Below, piece after piece: positions 7,631-16,511 of a stretch of DNA of 63,510 bases (position 1 is the stretch's first letter; every line of letters begins with the position of its first letter). This DNA is from Sinosporangium album (GTDB taxonomy: Bacteria > Actinomycetota > Actinomycetes > Streptosporangiales > Streptosporangiaceae), in NCBI RefSeq assembly GCF_900100605.1, contig NZ_FNCN01000032.1, positions 1 to 63,510 of the forward strand. The letters are read 5' to 3'. The notes below the pieces were generated by a model. It was not told the origin of the DNA. It did not search any database and was given only the letters and a program-made list of their open reading frames with translations. The translations under genes were made by a program, and so were the position numbers.

Positions 7631-8383
7631 CTACGCGTCGAAGTCGTATTGAAGGACATACGCCGCCGAATCCAGCACCATCTCATTCAGCTCCACGGGC
7701 ACACCTCCTCCGGCGTATGCCGTACGTCGGATCACGATCACCGGGGTCCCCGCGGGCAGGCCGATCATGGCGGCTTCGTCGGGGAGGGGCATGCGCGCCC
7801 GTACCTCCTCGGTGAAGGTCGCCGGGGCGTAGCCGAGGTCCCCGAGCCGGGCGTACACGCCGCCGGGCCCGGTGTCGGGCCTGGTGATGGCGCTGCCCTC
7901 GACGAGGTCGGCGGGGAAGAACGAGGCGGCGAGCTGGACGGGCCTGCCGTCCACCGAGTAGCGGCGCCGCCGTACCCACACTTCAGAGGCGCCCAGCACT
8001 CCCGTCATGTCGGCTTGCGCCGGCTCGCGGGAAATCCGCACTTCATCGACCGTGTACGGACGACCGCGTGTGTCCGAGTCCCAAATGGCCCTCCCTTGCG
8101 CCCACCGCTCGCGCGCGAGACGCCTCGATCCATGACGCCGAATCGGATTGAACTGGCGCACGTATACCCCCGATCCACGCTTGGGGACGGCAAGTCCCTC
8201 ATTGATGAGAACCGCGAGTGCCTGGCGGGCCGTGGCGCGGGCTATGCCGTACTCCGCCATGAGGGCGTTTTCGCCAGGCAGTCGATCTCCATCCCGCAAG
8301 GAGCCGGACAGGATGGCGGTACGTAGTCTGTCGGCTATGCGCCGATAGATCGGGGGCTCGTGAGGTTCCGGGGTTTCCTGCAC
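7631..8383 (-). CDS. GntR/HutC-family regulator with UTRA domain
   Basis: A 250-residue repressor-type regulator. Residues 10-76 are a GntR winged helix (IYRRIADRLRTAILSGSL, ENALMAEYGIARATARQAL, GSGVYVR). Residues ~95-245 are a UTRA effector domain (EVWVRRRRYSVDGRPVQLAASFFPADL, ending VPVELNEMVLDSAAYVLQYDF). UTRA domains bind small ligands such as sugars, urocanate or phosphonates. The GTG start has GAGGGTG eight bases upstream. It stands alone on the minus strand, so its regulon is not obvious; the catabolic operon beyond the IclR gene is a possible but unproven target. Confidence 0.85.
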   Translation of the reverse strand: MQETPEPHEPPIYRRIADRLRTAILSGSLRDGDRLPGENALMAEYGIARATARQALAVLINEGLAVPKRGSGVYVRQFNPIRRHGSRRLARERWAQGRAIWDSDTRGRPYTVDEVRISREPAQADMTGVLGASEVWVRRRRYSVDGRPVQLAASFFPADLVEGSAITRPDTGPGGVYARLGDLGYAPATFTEEVRARMPLPDEAAMIGLPAGTPVIVIRRTAYAGGGVPVELNEMVLDSAAYVLQYDFDA

Positions 8384-8722
8384 GTATGATCACCCTCTGT
8401 TACCAACCAGGTTTGGCGTCTCCAGAGAACTTGCCCCGCCTTGTCCACGATCGCACAGATACGCAGGTTGGTCCCGTGCTTCTTTTGAGCAGATCGTACC
8501 CATGTGGTGATCTGCGGGAGTTTTCGCGGTCCGTAACGGTGGGACGATCCTGCCCGCTATTCGGCCTGTTGGGCACGTAGGGGTAACTGTCTGGGTTTGT
8601 GTGGTTGTCAGCGGGGTTAGGTCCGGACTGGTATGTAGGTAATCGCTCCTTCCGCCCAGTCCTATCCGGCAAGACACTAGAACCTGGCCTCTGGGTAAGG
8701 GTGTTGCGGAAGGCCGCCGGGG
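8384..8722. other. Intergenic region, nothing recognised
   Basis: About 340 bases between the GntR/UTRA start and the IclR stop. It should hold the promoter of the GntR/UTRA gene (upstream of GAGGGTG). I see no tRNA, convincing small gene or strong hairpin. A 90-codon minus-strand frame inside has no ribosome site and random-looking composition. Confidence 0.4.
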
Positions 8723-9484
8723 TCAGCCTAGGGAGCGGGCGAGGGCCCGGGAGATACCGAGCGCGGAGGTTTTGACGGCCGGAGCCAGGCGGGTTGGCTG
8801 GAATCGCGCCAGGGGCACCGACACCGACAGTGCGGCCACGGCGGCGCCGTCCTGGAAGATCGGCGCCGCGATGCAGGCGCCGCCGAGCTGCGACTCCTCG
8901 CGGTCGTAGGCGAGCCCCGCGGCCTGGATCTGCCCGAGTGCCTCTTCAAGCTGTTTGGCGTTCACGATGGAGTGCGGGGTCAGCCGGCGCAGCGGGCGGG
9001 CGAGCACCTCCTCGACCAGTTCGGGAGGCGAGTAGGCGAGCAGGGCCTTGCCGACCCCTGTGCAGGTGAGCGGCAGCCGCCCGCCGACGCGGGACGGCAG
9101 GGCGAAGGACTCGTGGCCGCGGATCTTCTCCACGTAGATCACGTCCAACCCGTCGCGCACACCGAGGTGGATGGTCTCGTGGGTGGCCTCGTACAGGTCG
9201 TGCATGAACGGCAGCGCCGCATGGCGCAGGTCGCGTTCGAGAGGGACGATGCTGCCGAGCTCGAACAGGCGGCGGCCGAGGTAGTAGCCGTCGGGGCGGC
9301 GCTGGACGACCCCGATGGTGGTGAGTTCGGTGAGAAGACGGTAGGCCGTGGTCTTGGGCAGATGACAGCGTTCCGCCACATCCATCAGGCGCAGGGGCCC
9401 TCCGGTCGGACGGAACGCGTCGAGGACGAGCCACGACTTCTCCACCATGGACAGGCGGTCGAGGTTCCGTTTCACGGAACTCAT
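8723..9484 (-). CDS. IclR-family transcriptional regulator
   Basis: A 253-residue IclR regulator, the usual length. The N-terminal winged helix (residues ~12-75) reads SWLVLDAFRPTGGPLRLMDVAERCHLPKTT in outline, followed by YRLLTELTTIGVVQR. The C-terminal effector domain (~85-250) has the family landmarks: HLGVRDGLDVIYVEKI, TCTGVGKALLAYSP, ACIAAPIFQDGAAVAALSVSVP. It is divergent from the nine-gene aminomuconate operon with only 67 bases between starts, so it is very likely that operon's regulator. The inducer would be a pathway compound such as 3-hydroxyanthranilate or kynurenine (inference). Confidence 0.9.
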   Translation of the reverse strand: MSSVKRNLDRLSMVEKSWLVLDAFRPTGGPLRLMDVAERCHLPKTTAYRLLTELTTIGVVQRRPDGYYLGRRLFELGSIVPLERDLRHAALPFMHDLYEATHETIHLGVRDGLDVIYVEKIRGHESFALPSRVGGRLPLTCTGVGKALLAYSPPELVEEVLARPLRRLTPHSIVNAKQLEEALGQIQAAGLAYDREESQLGGACIAAPIFQDGAAVAALSVSVPLARFQPTRLAPAVKTSALGISRALARSLG

Positions 9485-9551
9485 TGTTGTTCAAACAGGG
9501 TAAGCACCTCTATACCCATGGGAGAGCAATGGACGGCGTGAGGAGAGCCTG
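9485..9551. promoter_or_regulatory. Divergent promoter region of IclR gene and catabolic operon
   Basis: The 67-base gap must hold both promoters. It contains the small palindrome TGTT-CA-AACA (9489-9498) within TGTTGTTCAAACAGG, and a related element, CTGTTGTTTGACCAGG, covers the operon's start codon (from 9550). These are plausible IclR half-sites. AGGAGAG at 9541-9547 is the ribosome site of the first operon gene. Confidence 0.45.
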
Positions 9552-11006
9552 TTGTTTGACCAGGTGAGCCACTTCATCGGTGGCGTGCCGGTCGCCGAAG
9601 GGCCCCTGTTCCCGGTGTACGACCCGGTGACCGGGACCGTGGTGCGGCAGGTCCATGAGGCGGACCGCGCCGTCGTCGACCGGGCGGTCTCGGCGGCCCG
9701 TACGGCACTGCCGGCCTGGGCGGCGCTGCCTGTCGCGGAGCGGGCGCGGTGGATGCGCCGCCTCGCCGACGCGATCGAGGAGCGCTTCGAGGACCTGGTG
9801 GCGGTCGAGATCGCCGACACCGGCAAGTCGATCAGTCAGACCCGGACCCTGGACATCCCCAGAGGCGCCGCGAACTTCCGGGCCTTCGCCGAGATCGCGG
9901 CGCAGCGGCCGGAAAGCACCTACCACCTGCCGGGCGCCCTCAGCTACACCGTGCGCAAGCCGCTCGGCGTCGTGGCCGTCGTCGTGCCGTGGAACCTGCC
10001 GTTCCTGCTCATGACCTGGAAACTTGGACCGGCGCTCGTCGCCGGCAACACCGTCGTGGTCAAACCCTCGGAGAACACCCCCGGCTCGGCCGCCGTGCTG
10101 GCCGAGATCGCGGCCGGGATCGGACTGCCGCCCGGCGTCCTCAACGTGGTCCACGGGTTCGGCGGCGGTTCGACCGGCCAGTTCCTGGTGGAGCACGACG
10201 GCGTCGACGCGGTGACGTTCACCGGCGAAAGCCGTACCGGCAGCTCGATCATGCGGTCTGTGGCGGACCGGGTGAAACCCGTGTCCTTCGAGCTGGGCGG
10301 GAAGAACGCCGGAGTGGTGTTCGCCGACGCCGACCTGGAGGCGGCCGTGGAGGGCGCGGTGCGGTCGGTGTTCACGAACGGCGGGCAGGTGTGCCTGTGC
10401 ACCGAGCGGCTCTACGTGGAGCGGCCGGTGTTCGAGGAGTTCGCCGACCGGTTGGCGGAGCGCGCGGGACACCTCGTGTTCGGCAGGCCGCAGGACGAGA
10501 ACACGACGATGATGCCGATGATCTCGGCCGAGCACCGGGACAAGGTGCTCTCCTACTACGACCTGGCCAAGACCGAGGGCGCGAAGGTGCTCGCCGGCGG
10601 CGGCGTGCCGGCGTTCGGCGACGACCGCGACGGCGGCTACTACGTGGAGCCGACCGTGCTCACGGGCCTGCCCGCCGAGTCGCGGGTGAACCGCGAGGAG
10701 ATCTTCGGCCCAGTCTGCCACATCACCCCCTTCGACGCCGAGGCCGAGGCGGTCGCCCTCGCCAACGACAGCGAGTACGGCCTGGCCGCGACGGTGTGGA
10801 CCACTGACCTGTCGCGCGCCCACCGCGTCGCGCAGCGCCTCGACGCCGGACTGGTGTGGGTGAACACCTGGTATCTGCGCGATCTGCGGACCCCGTTCGG
10901 CGGGGTGAAACTGTCGGGCATCGGACGTGAGGGCGGCGTGCACTCGCTCGACTTCTACTCCGAGCCCACCACGATCACGATCAAACTTGGGGAAGTCGAT
11001 GGATGA
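9552..11006 (+). CDS. nbaE: 2-Aminomuconate 6-semialdehyde dehydrogenase
   Basis: A 484-residue NAD-dependent aldehyde dehydrogenase. Family motifs are intact: [30 protein letters not shown], the glutamate motif FELGGKNAG and the catalytic-cysteine region GQVCLC. It would oxidise 2-aminomuconate semialdehyde to 2-aminomuconate. The sequence alone would also fit 2-hydroxymuconate semialdehyde dehydrogenase, but the neighbouring 3-hydroxyanthranilate dioxygenase, decarboxylase and deaminase settle the aminomuconate assignment. The start is TTG, read after AGGAGAG. The stop overlaps the next gene by eight bases. First gene of the operon; also called amnC in related clusters. Confidence 0.9.
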   Translation: MFDQVSHFIGGVPVAEGPLFPVYDPVTGTVVRQVHEADRAVVDRAVSAARTALPAWAALPVAERARWMRRLADAIEERFEDLVAVEIADTGKSISQTRTLDIPRGAANFRAFAEIAAQRPESTYHLPGALSYTVRKPLGVVAVVVPWNLPFLLMTWKLGPALVAGNTVVVKPSENTPGSAAVLAEIAAGIGLPPGVLNVVHGFGGGSTGQFLVEHDGVDAVTFTGESRTGSSIMRSVADRVKPVSFELGGKNAGVVFADADLEAAVEGAVRSVFTNGGQVCLCTERLYVERPVFEEFADRLAERAGHLVFGRPQDENTTMMPMISAEHRDKVLSYYDLAKTEGAKVLAGGGVPAFGDDRDGGYYVEPTVLTGLPAESRVNREEIFGPVCHITPFDAEAEAVALANDSEYGLAATVWTTDLSRAHRVAQRLDAGLVWVNTWYLRDLRTPFGGVKLSGIGREGGVHSLDFYSEPTTITIKLGEVDG

Positions 11007-11775
11007 GTGGGCGGAGGCCGCTGGACGTCTCCACGAGGCCGAGCGCTCCGGCAAGCCGTGCGCGCCGGTGCGCGACCTGCTGGCGCGGGCGGACCCGGCG
11101 ACGGGCTACGCCGTACAGGAGATCAACACGCGCCGGTCGCTCGCGGACGGGCGGCGGCTGGTCGGACGGAAGATCGGGCTGACCTCGCAGGTCGTACAGC
11201 GGCAGCTCGGCGTGGACCAGCCCGACTTCGGGATGCTGTTCGCGGACATGGCGTTCCCCGACGGGCTGCCGATCCCCGCCGAGCGGTTCCTGCAGCCCAA
11301 GGCCGAGGCCGAGGTGGCGCTGGTGCTGGCGAGCGACCTTGAGGGCGGGCCGTTCACGGTCGCCGACGTGATCCGCGCGGTGGACTTCGTCCTGCCGGCC
11401 ATCGAGATCGTCGACAGCCGGATCGCCGACTGGGACATCACGCTGGTCGACACGATCGCCGACAACGCCTCCAGCGGCGGGTTCGTCCTCGGCAACACAC
11501 CGGTCGGGCTGCGCGGGCTGGACCTGCGGCTGGCGGGCATGGCCATGACCTTGCGCGGCAAGGAGGTGTCGACCGGCGCGGGCGCGGCGTGCCTCGGGCA
11601 CCCGCTCAACGCGGCGGTGTGGCTGGCCGACGCGCTGGGCCGTACGGCGTTCCCGCTGCGCGCGGGGGACGTCGTGCTCACGGGTTCGCTCGGCCCGGTG
11701 GTGCCGGTCGCGGCCGGGGACGTGTTCGAGGCGCGCATCGAAGGTGTCGGCTCGGTCAGGGCGGTGTTCCAGTGA
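10999..11775 (+). CDS. nbaH: 2-Oxopent-4-enoate hydratase
   Basis: A 258-residue member of the fumarylacetoacetase-like hydratase/decarboxylase family. It adds water to 2-hydroxypenta-2,4-dienoate (2-oxopent-4-enoate) to give 4-hydroxy-2-oxovalerate. Typical segments are [23 protein letters not shown], the metal-binding region [10 protein letters not shown] with [10 protein letters not shown], and [13 protein letters not shown] paralogue three genes on is the decarboxylase of the same pathway, and the two enzymes usually form a complex. The ATG at 10999 overlaps the preceding stop (ATGGATGA). Homologues are MhpD, XylJ and AmnF. Confidence 0.88.
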   Translation: MDEWAEAAGRLHEAERSGKPCAPVRDLLARADPATGYAVQEINTRRSLADGRRLVGRKIGLTSQVVQRQLGVDQPDFGMLFADMAFPDGLPIPAERFLQPKAEAEVALVLASDLEGGPFTVADVIRAVDFVLPAIEIVDSRIADWDITLVDTIADNASSGGFVLGNTPVGLRGLDLRLAGMAMTLRGKEVSTGAGAACLGHPLNAAVWLADALGRTAFPLRAGDVVLTGSLGPVVPVAAGDVFEARIEGVGSVRAVFQ

Positions 11776-12701
11776 GTGGATCTGCGAAGGCGAAGATCGC
11801 GATCATCGGTTCGGGGAACATCGGGACCGACCTGATGTTCAAGGCCCTGCTCTCCCCACGGGTCGAGGTCAGGGCGATGGCGGGCATCGACCCCGAATCC
11901 GACGGCCTGGCGCGGGCGCGGCGCCGCGGCGTGGCGACCACGCACGAAGGCGTGGACGGCCTGGTGGCGCTGCCGGAGTTCGCCGACGTGGACATCGTTT
12001 TCGACGCCACCTCAGCCGGGGCGCACGCCTATAACGCGGCGACCGTGCGCGGGCACGGCAAACGCGTCATCGACCTCACCCCCGCCGCCATCGGGCCTTA
12101 CGTGATCCCCCCGGTCAACGTGGAGGAGCACCTCAACGCCCCCGACATCAACATGGTGACGTGCGGCGGTCAGGCCACGATCCCGATCGTCGCCGCGGTG
12201 GCCGCCGTGACGCCCGTGCACTACGCCGAGATCGTCGCGTCGATCGCCTCGAAGTCGGCGGGCCCCGGCACCCGCGCCAACATCGACGAGTTCACCGAGA
12301 CCACCTCGCGGGCCATCGAGCAGGTCGGCGGCGCGCGGCGCGGCAAGGCGGTCATCATCCTCAACCCCGCCGAACCTCCGCTGATCATGCGGGACACGGT
12401 CTACTGCCTGGTGGGCGACTGCGACCGGGACAAGGTCGCCGCGTCCGTCGCGGCGATGGTGGAGAAGGTCCAGGGCTATGTGCCGGGCTACCGGCTCAAG
12501 CAGGAGGTGCAGTTCAGCGACGTGGCGCCGGACGAGCCGGTGTGGACGATCGCGCCCGGCGTGCGGGGCGGCACGAAGGTGACCGTGTTCCTCGAAGTCG
12601 AGGGCGCCGCCCACTACCTGCCCGCCTATGCCGGAAACCTGGACATCATGACCTCGGCTGCGCTGCGTACGGCCGAGCGCCTGGCGGAGGTGCCGGCATG
12701 A
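11772..12701 (+). CDS. mhpF: Acetaldehyde dehydrogenase (acylating)
   Basis: A 309-residue CoA-acylating acetaldehyde dehydrogenase that converts acetaldehyde, NAD and CoA to acetyl-CoA. The N-terminal Rossmann fold reads [14 protein letters not shown]; the catalytic cysteine is C131 in [13 protein letters not shown]; further family motifs are [19 protein letters not shown] and the C-terminal [11 protein letters not shown]. The GTG start shares GTGA with the hydratase stop. It acts with the aldolase encoded next: known pairs form a complex that channels the toxic aldehyde. Equivalent names are nbaJ, dmpF and bphJ. Confidence 0.93.
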   Translation: MSGSAKAKIAIIGSGNIGTDLMFKALLSPRVEVRAMAGIDPESDGLARARRRGVATTHEGVDGLVALPEFADVDIVFDATSAGAHAYNAATVRGHGKRVIDLTPAAIGPYVIPPVNVEEHLNAPDINMVTCGGQATIPIVAAVAAVTPVHYAEIVASIASKSAGPGTRANIDEFTETTSRAIEQVGGARRGKAVIILNPAEPPLIMRDTVYCLVGDCDRDKVAASVAAMVEKVQGYVPGYRLKQEVQFSDVAPDEPVWTIAPGVRGGTKVTVFLEVEGAAHYLPAYAGNLDIMTSAALRTAERLAEVPA

Positions 12702-13735
12702 AGATCTATGTGCAGGATGTGACGCTGCGGGATGGCATGCACGCCATCAGGCACCGCTACACCGTGGAGCAGGCGGCGCGCATCGCCGCCGCGCTGGACG
12801 CCGCGGGTGTCGCGGCGATCGAGGTGGCGCACGGCGACGGGCTCGCCGGAGGCAGCTTCAACTACGGTCCCGGCGCGCACACCGACGAGGAGTGGCTGAC
12901 CGCCGTGGCCGGTGCCGTACGGCATGCGAAGCTCACCACGCTCCTCCTGCCGGGCATCGGGACGGTGCACGACCTTCGCAAGGCTCACGAACTGGGCGTC
13001 ACGTCCGTGCGGATCGCCACGCACTGCACCGAGGCCGACATCTCCGCCCAGCACATCGCGGTGGCCCGCGAACTCGGCATGGACGTGGCCGGCTTTCTGA
13101 TGATGTCCCACATGGCCCCCGCCGACGAGCTGGCGCGGCAGGCCAGGCTGATGGAGTCGTACGGCGCGCACTGCGTCTACGTCACAGACTCCGGCGGCAG
13201 GCTGACCATGGACGGCGTCCGCGACCGGGTGCGGGCCTACCGCGAGGTGCTGGCGCCCGAGACGGAGATCGGCATCCACGCGCACCACAACCTCGGGCTG
13301 GGGGTGGCCAACTCGGTCGTCGCCGTGGAGAACGGCACCTACCGGGTGGACGCGTCGCTGGCCGGCATGGGGGCGGGGGCGGGCAACTGCCCGATCGAGG
13401 TGTTCGTCGCGGTGGCCGACCTGATGGGGTTCGAGCACGGATGCGACCTCTACGCGCTGATGGACGCGGCCGACGATCTGGTCCGGCCGCTCCAGGACCG
13501 GCCGGTGCGGGTCGACCGGGAGACGCTGACGCTCGGCTACGCCGGTGTCTACTCCAGCTTCCTCCGCCACGCCGAGGCCGCGTCGGACCGCTACGGGGTC
13601 GACACCCGCACCATCCTGACCGAGGTGGGCCGCCGCCGTATGGTCGGGGGACAGGAGGACATGATCGTGGACATCGCACTCGATCTCGCCCGTGGGGGCA
13701 CGACGGCCGGTGCGCACCGCGGGGGTGGCGCGTGA
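12698..13735 (+). CDS. mhpE: 4-Hydroxy-2-oxovalerate aldolase
   Basis: A 345-residue metal-dependent (DRE-TIM type) aldolase that splits 4-hydroxy-2-oxovalerate into pyruvate and acetaldehyde. The signature is [17 protein letters not shown] at residues 4-20, with the metal-binding region [13 protein letters not shown] and the DSGGRLT loop. The C-terminal domain, which contacts the partner dehydrogenase, is complete ([16 protein letters not shown]). ATG overlaps the preceding TGA (ATGA). Equivalent names are nbaI, dmpG and bphI. Confidence 0.93.
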   Translation: MKIYVQDVTLRDGMHAIRHRYTVEQAARIAAALDAAGVAAIEVAHGDGLAGGSFNYGPGAHTDEEWLTAVAGAVRHAKLTTLLLPGIGTVHDLRKAHELGVTSVRIATHCTEADISAQHIAVARELGMDVAGFLMMSHMAPADELARQARLMESYGAHCVYVTDSGGRLTMDGVRDRVRAYREVLAPETEIGIHAHHNLGLGVANSVVAVENGTYRVDASLAGMGAGAGNCPIEVFVAVADLMGFEHGCDLYALMDAADDLVRPLQDRPVRVDRETLTLGYAGVYSSFLRHAEAASDRYGVDTRTILTEVGRRRMVGGQEDMIVDIALDLARGGTTAGAHRGGGA

Positions 13736-14517
13736 GCCTCGCCCAGACCCTCGACCGCGCGACCCGTACGGCGCGAGCCGTCCCCCAGCCGCCTCCCGGC
13801 GCGGTGGCGGGCTCCCCGGAGGCCGAGGTCCGGGCCGCCTATGACGTCCAGGACGACCTGGTGCGGTTCCGGCTGGACCGCGGAGAGCGGCTGACCGGGG
13901 CGAAGCTGGGCTTCACCAGCGAGGGCAAACGCCGCCAGATGGGGGTGCACGATCTGATCCTCGGCCGGGTGACCGACGGCATGGCCGTACCCGACGGGGC
14001 GGACCTCGACCTGTCGGCGTTCATCCATCCGCGCGTGGAGCCCGAGGTCGTCTACCTCCTCGGCCGCCGCATCGCCACCGTCGCCGACGCCTTCGCCGAG
14101 GGCGCGGTCGCCGCGGTGGCCCCCGGCATCGAGATCATCGACTCGCGCTACGAGAACTTCCGCTTCTCCCTGGCCGACGTCATCGCCGACAACACCTCGG
14201 CCGCGGGATATGCCGTCGGGGCGTGGCAGCCGTACGATCCCGCGGCCTGGAACCGGGGCGTGGTGTTCGAGCTGGACGGCCGGCCCGCGCATATGGGGTC
14301 GACGGCGGCCATCCTCGGCGACCCGCGCCGGGCCGTCGTCGAGGCGGCGCGGCTGGCCGAGCGGATCGGGCTGGTGCTGGAGCCGGGGTGGCTGCTGCTG
14401 GCGGGGGCGGCGACCCCGGCCGAGCCGCTGACGCCGGGCACGCACGTGCGCGTGGAGGTCCAGGGGCTGGGGTCGGTGTCGTTCACCGCCCGCCCGGCAG
14501 GGGAGGGGGCGTCGTGA
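13732..14517 (+). CDS. nbaG: 2-Oxo-3-hexenedioate (4-oxalocrotonate) decarboxylase
   Basis: A 261-residue paralogue of the hydratase two genes upstream, in the same fumarylacetoacetase-like family. The metal-ligand region [11 protein letters not shown] with [14 protein letters not shown], and [12 protein letters not shown], match the decarboxylase branch, whose members carry the [10 protein letters not shown] motif. It removes CO2 from 4-oxalocrotonate to give 2-oxopent-4-enoate. GTG start in a GTGA overlap with the aldolase. Homologues are AmnE, DmpH and XylI. The split between decarboxylase and hydratase for the two paralogues rests on these motifs and should be checked by alignment. Confidence 0.87.
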   Translation: MSLAQTLDRATRTARAVPQPPPGAVAGSPEAEVRAAYDVQDDLVRFRLDRGERLTGAKLGFTSEGKRRQMGVHDLILGRVTDGMAVPDGADLDLSAFIHPRVEPEVVYLLGRRIATVADAFAEGAVAAVAPGIEIIDSRYENFRFSLADVIADNTSAAGYAVGAWQPYDPAAWNRGVVFELDGRPAHMGSTAAILGDPRRAVVEAARLAERIGLVLEPGWLLLAGAATPAEPLTPGTHVRVEVQGLGSVSFTARPAGEGAS

Positions 14518-14963
14518 CCGACGGTACCGGCTCCGCTGCCGATGCCTTGACCGTGGCCGGGAAGGCCACCCCCCGCGGCAGGTTCCCGCATGTCAAAAGG
14601 GTCGGGGACTTCGTCTGGGTCTCCGGCACCAGCGCCCGGCTACCCGACAACAGCATCGCCGGCGCGCGGGCGGACGAGTTCGGCACGGTCGACCTCGACA
14701 TCCGCGTGCAGACCCGCGCGGTCATCGAGAACATCCGCGACCTGCTGCGCGCGGCGGACGCGGACCTCGCCGACCTCGTCCAGATAACGACGTATCTAGT
14801 GAACATCAATGATTTCGGGGGATACAACGAGGTCTACGCCGAGTACTTCGACGAGACCGGACCGACCAGGACCACCGTCGCGGTCCACCAACTGCCCCAC
14901 CCCCATCTGCTGATCGAGATTCAGGCCGTTGCCCATGCCTACAGGCCGAAGGAGCGCGCATGA
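14514..14963 (+). CDS. nbaF: RidA-family 2-aminomuconate deaminase
   Basis: A 149-residue YjgF/YER057c/UK114 (RidA) protein. The motif set is complete: [47 protein letters not shown] in outline, and [16 protein letters not shown] at the end. RidA proteins generally hydrolyse reactive enamines and imines; in aminomuconate operons a member serves as 2-aminomuconate deaminase, releasing ammonia and 4-oxalocrotonate. It is about 20 residues longer than housekeeping RidA at the N-terminus, as known AmnD/NbaF proteins are. GTG start overlapping the previous stop. Confidence 0.88.
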   Translation: MTDGTGSAADALTVAGKATPRGRFPHVKRVGDFVWVSGTSARLPDNSIAGARADEFGTVDLDIRVQTRAVIENIRDLLRAADADLADLVQITTYLVNINDFGGYNEVYAEYFDETGPTRTTVAVHQLPHPHLLIEIQAVAHAYRPKERA

Positions 14964-15475
14964 TCCCGCCCATCGACTTCAACAAGTGGATCGACGACAA
15001 CGCCCACCTGCTCAAACCGCCGGTGGCCAACAAGGTCATCTTCGAGGACGCCGAGAACCTCTTCGTCATGGTCGTCGGCGGGCCGAACAAGCGCACGGAC
15101 TACCACGTCGACCCCTATGAAGAGCTCTTCTACCAGGTGCGCGGCAACATGCACATCAACATCATGACCCCGGACGGTCCGGACACCGTCCACATCCGTG
15201 AGGGGCAGATGTGGCTGCTTCCCCCCAACGTGCCGCACTCGCCGCAGCGGCCGGAGGAAGGGTCGGTGGGCTTCCTGGTCGAGCGGGTCCGCCCCGAAGG
15301 GGTGCTGGAGAGTTTCCGGTGGTATTGCCAGGACTGCCATGCGGTCGTGCATGAGGTCGAACTCCAGGTCCGCGACATCGTGAACGACCTCCCGCCGGTC
15401 TTCGAGCGGTTCTACGCCGACGACAAGGCACGCACCTGCGGCAACTGCGGTGCCTACCACCCGGGCAAGGGCTGA
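14960..15475 (+). CDS. nbaC: 3-Hydroxyanthranilate 3,4-dioxygenase
   Basis: A 171-residue cupin extradiol dioxygenase that opens 3-hydroxyanthranilate to 2-amino-3-carboxymuconate semialdehyde. Iron ligands are H49, E55 and H93 ([21 protein letters not shown]). The C-terminal rubredoxin-like second iron site is intact: C123-x2-C126 and C160-x2-C163. This is the bacterial form; the spacing is the same as in the Cupriavidus enzyme with an offset of two residues. ATGA overlap with the deaminase gene. This enzyme fixes the operon substrate. Confidence 0.95.
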   Translation: MIPPIDFNKWIDDNAHLLKPPVANKVIFEDAENLFVMVVGGPNKRTDYHVDPYEELFYQVRGNMHINIMTPDGPDTVHIREGQMWLLPPNVPHSPQRPEEGSVGFLVERVRPEGVLESFRWYCQDCHAVVHEVELQVRDIVNDLPPVFERFYADDKARTCGNCGAYHPGKG

Positions 15476-15478
15476 TCG

Positions 15479-16483
15479 TTGATCGTCGACGTTCATTCGC
15501 ACTACGTGCCTCGCGGCTGGCCGGACCTCGGCTGGCCGGAGGCGCCCCGGCTCCGCGTCGAGTCCGTGCGCGAAGCCGTCATCATGATGGGCGACCGCGA
15601 GTTCCGCAGGATTCAGGACGACTGCTGGGACCCCGGCCGCCGCCTCGCGAGCATGGACGCCGACGGGGTGGACGCGCAGATCGTCTCGCCGACACCCGTG
15701 TTCTTCGGCTACGACCGGCCCGCCAAGCAGGCCGCGGGCATCTGCGAGGTCTTCAACGACCTCGCCCTCGACATCTGCGCCGACAAGCGGCTCGTGCCGT
15801 TCTGCCAGGTGCCGCTGCAGGACCCCGACCTGGCCTGCGCCGAGCTCGACCGGGCCCTGGCCGCGGGCCACGCCGGGGTCGAGATCGGCAACCACGTCGG
15901 CGACCAGGACCTCGACGCCGAGGGCATCGTGCAGTTCCTCCAGCACTGCGCGCAGGTCGGCGCCCCCGTCTTCGTGCATCCCTGGGACATGCCGGAAGGC
16001 CCGCGGCTCGACCGCTGGATGGCCCGGTGGCTGGTCGGCATGCCGGCCGAGACCCACCTGTCGATCCTCGCGATGATCCTGGGCGGGGTCTTCGACCGGC
16101 TGCCCGACACCCTGCGCATCTGCTTCGCCCACGGCGGCGGTTCGTTCGCCTTCTGGCTCGGGCGGTTCGAGAACGCCTGGCACCGCAGGTCCGACGTGAT
16201 CGGCGTCTCGGAGTTCCCGCCGTCGCACTACCTCGACAGGTTCTCGGTGGATTCGGTGGTCTTCGACGAGAGGGCGCTGCGCCTGCTCGTGGACACCATG
16301 GGAGAGGACCGCGTCATGCTCGGCTCCGACTTCCCCTACCCCCTCGGCGAGTCGCCGGTCGGCTCACTGATCCGCGAGGCGGAGTTCCTATCCGGTACGG
16401 CACGTGCCAAGTTGCTTGGCGGCAACGCGCAGAGGTTTCTCGGGCAGGCATGGAATCCCCCGAAATCCGGGACAGAGGGATAG
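15479..16483 (+). CDS. nbaD: 2-Amino-3-carboxymuconate-6-semialdehyde decarboxylase
   Basis: A 334-residue amidohydrolase-superfamily decarboxylase (ACMSD). It starts with the zinc motif VDVHSHYVPRGWPD (H6, H8). Further ligands are in VFVHPWDMP and CFAHGGGSFAFWLGRF, and the catalytic Asp is in MLGSDFPYPLGE. It decarboxylates aminocarboxymuconate semialdehyde to aminomuconate semialdehyde, the step that diverts carbon from quinolinate (NAD precursor) formation to catabolism. The start is TTG, three bases after the dioxygenase stop, and the protein begins exactly where homologues do. Confidence 0.94.
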   Translation: MIVDVHSHYVPRGWPDLGWPEAPRLRVESVREAVIMMGDREFRRIQDDCWDPGRRLASMDADGVDAQIVSPTPVFFGYDRPAKQAAGICEVFNDLALDICADKRLVPFCQVPLQDPDLACAELDRALAAGHAGVEIGNHVGDQDLDAEGIVQFLQHCAQVGAPVFVHPWDMPEGPRLDRWMARWLVGMPAETHLSILAMILGGVFDRLPDTLRICFAHGGGSFAFWLGRFENAWHRRSDVIGVSEFPPSHYLDRFSVDSVVFDERALRLLVDTMGEDRVMLGSDFPYPLGESPVGSLIREAEFLSGTARAKLLGGNAQRFLGQAWNPPKSGTEG

Positions 16484-16511
16484 TCCGGATCAAAGGCGCA
16501 ATTGGAGAGTG

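Noticed and set aside
8400-8672. 90-codon minus-strand frame before the GntR/UTRA gene
   Set aside because: No ribosome site, no coding bias, no recognisable motif.
9552-14517. Catechol meta-cleavage operon
   Set aside because: The dehydrogenase, decarboxylase, hydratase, aldolase and acylating dehydrogenase would fit it, but there is no catechol 2,3-dioxygenase, and the linked RidA, 3-hydroxyanthranilate dioxygenase, ACMSD and kynureninase genes fix the aminomuconate route.
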